Below are positions 5,481-6,342 of a stretch of 6,342 nt of DNA, piece by piece (positions within the stretch are counted from its first letter, which is position 1; the number at the start of each line of letters is the position of its first letter). Source of the DNA: UBA8437 sp003445035 (GTDB taxonomy: Bacteria; Planctomycetota; Planctomycetia; Planctomycetales; Planctomycetaceae). Both the position numbers and the translations under genes were made by a program. The notes under the pieces were generated by a model. It worked only from the letters and a program-made list of their open reading frames with translations, was not told the DNA's origin and ran no database searches. Location: contig CALCHI010000367.1 of the NCBI GenBank assembly GCA_937901285.1, positions 1 through 6,342 of the forward strand, read 5' to 3'.

Positions 5481-6257
5481 ATGGCCGACTGGGACAACCG
5501 AACGATGCCGGCCAGCCCGAGGCGACGCCTCGAGGCGCGGCAACGTGGCGAAGTGGCCCAGAGTCGTCTGCTGCGGGCGGCGGGACAGTTGCTGGTGGTG
5601 GTGGTGGCACTGGGCTGGCTGGGTGCGGGCGTGATCGATGCGATGGCCGGGATGATGCGAACCAGCCTGCAGGAGGCCGCTGCGGGAATCGACGGATCCG
5701 GCGCCGGTGTGGTGCGGACGGCCGAGGAACTGGCCGGTCCGACGGCGATGGCGGTGTTGCCGGTGCTGTTGGTATCGGCCGTGGTGGCGGTGTTGATCTC
5801 GCTGCTGCAAACCGGCTGGTTGTGGTCTCCGGGGATCATGATCCCACGCTGGGATCGGCTCGATCCCTCGAGCGGCCTGTCACGAATGGTCGGCGAGGGC
5901 AGTGGTGGCCGGATGTTGTCGGTGGTGGGTCAACTGGTGATCATCGCATCCCTGGGCAGTTGGTACGTGGCGTCCCGCTGGGGCGAGTTGTTGACCGGGG
6001 CGACGGCGGCGTCGGCGACTTCCTCGGGATTGGTGGAGTGGCTGATGCGTCAGGGCCTTCAGTTGGCCGGTGGCGTGGCGGTCGGCTTACTGGTTTTGGG
6101 CGGCTTGGACTGGGGTCGACAGTGGTGGCGGCAGGAGCAGCGGTTGAAGATGACACCGGAGGAATGGCGACAGGAACAGCGGCTTGAACAGACTCGGCGG
6201 CCGCGTCCGGCTCGTCCGACGGCGACTTTCCAACAGTCGGGTCAGTCCGTAGACTGA
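5481..6257 (+). CDS. flhB: FlhB-like export protein lacking the C-terminal autocleavage domain
   Basis: FlhB sits at the channel entrance and, through its self-cleaving cytoplasmic domain, switches export from rod/hook to filament proteins. The N-terminal half is clearly FlhB: RTMPASPRRRLEARQRGEVAQSR matches (positions 7-29) the basic 'TPxRxxEARxxGxVxxS' start. Four membrane segments follow (about 33-52, 89-109, 146-164, 193-209), with LDPSSGLSRM at 127-136 as the usual 'P-x-x-GL-x-R' motif and RLKMT at 221-225. Family members then carry EGDP..K, a linker and the NPTH cleavage site in about 350-380 residues. Here the protein ends at 258 with an Arg/Pro/Gln-rich tail, so none of that is present. 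The stop at 6255-6257 is nine bases before a tRNA gene, so a simple frameshift cannot restore the domain here. The ribosome site is weak (GGGA at 5469-5472). Either it is a split FlhB with its C-terminal half elsewhere, or a decayed copy. Confidence 0.87.
   Translation: MADWDNRTMPASPRRRLEARQRGEVAQSRLLRAAGQLLVVVVALGWLGAGVIDAMAGMMRTSLQEAAAGIDGSGAGVVRTAEELAGPTAMAVLPVLLVSAVVAVLISLLQTGWLWSPGIMIPRWDRLDPSSGLSRMVGEGSGGRMLSVVGQLVIIASLGSWYVASRWGELLTGATAASATSSGLVEWLMRQGLQLAGGVAVGLLVLGGLDWGRQWWRQEQRLKMTPEEWRQEQRLEQTRRPRPARPTATFQQSGQSVD
5832..5867. repeat. Two adjacent inverted repeats with shared GGGATC/GATCCC arms inside flhB
   Basis: GGGATCATGATCCC at 5832-5845 is a perfect 14-base palindrome. Five bases later GGGATCG (5851-5857) pairs with CGATCCC (5861-5867) across a three-base loop. 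The arms are interchangeable, so alternative pairings are possible. It lies in coding sequence for IMIPRWDRLDP and may simply reflect codon choice. Confidence 0.6.
6126..6185 (+). repeat. Direct repeat encoding WRQEQRL twice in the FlhB tail
   Basis: Codons 216-222 (6126-6146) and 229-235 (6165-6185) both read WRQEQRL, 39 bases apart in register. The two DNA copies agree at 17 of 21 bases. The first copy precedes LKMT, the second follows it. Confidence 0.8.
6227..6255 (+). promoter_or_regulatory. Possible weak promoter for the tRNA gene
   Basis: TTTCCA (6227-6232) and TAGACT (6250-6255) are 17 bases apart, each matching 4 of 6 consensus positions. Transcription would begin near 6262, a few bases before the mature tRNA. 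It overlaps the last flhB codons. Such a match can occur by chance, and the tRNA could also be read through from flhB. Confidence 0.3.
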
Positions 6258-6266
6258 TGGTCACAA

Positions 6267-6340
<74 letters not shown>

Positions 6341-6342
6341 CT

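Noticed and set aside
6187..6257. A frameshift hiding the FlhB C-terminal domain
   Set aside because: Only about 70 bases remain before the tRNA, and no frame there encodes EGDP or NPTH-like residues. The missing domain needs about 300 or more bases.

Overview
This window holds the export-apparatus part of a flagellar gene cluster. All genes lie on the + strand and are packed head to tail: 3' end of fliH (1-552), fliI (549-1901), fliJ (1942-2304), a very short SpoA-domain gene of the FliN type (2374-2616), fliO (2672-3391), fliP (3384-4265), fliQ (4284-4550), fliR (4578-5447) and a shortened flhB (5481-6257). A complete tRNA-Pro gene with anticodon GGG (6267-6340) follows only 9 bases after the flhB stop. 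No gap between genes exceeds about 70 bases.

Organism: a GC-rich, probably Gram-negative bacterium. FliO with a signal peptide, FliP with a cleavable-looking signal peptide, and FliH/FliJ point to a true flagellum rather than a virulence injectisome. Planctomycetota would fit the composition and the divergent short proteins, but that is a guess; nothing in the window fixes the phylum.

How the genes work together: FliH, FliI and FliJ form the soluble ATPase complex that brings substrates to the gate. FliP, FliQ and FliR build the membrane export channel, FliO helps FliP assemble, and FlhB sits around the channel entrance. The SpoA/FliN-type protein belongs to the switch/C-ring, where FliH normally docks. 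FlhA, FliM and FliK are not in the window.

Main points of interest: (1) FlhB has all four membrane helices and the LKMT motif but ends soon after it. It lacks the whole cytoplasmic domain with the self-cleaving NPTH site, and there is no space for that domain because the tRNA gene begins at once. (2) The short tail of FlhB contains a seven-residue repeat. (3) A strong-looking sigma70-type promoter (TTGACC, 17 bases, TATATA) sits in the gap between fliJ and the FliN-type gene. (4) The FliN-type gene is little more than one SpoA domain. (5) fliO has a pyrimidine-rich leader with no Shine-Dalgarno sequence and codes for a long basic, Ser/Pro-rich segment. I found no CRISPR array, insertion sequence or riboswitch, and no convincing terminator.
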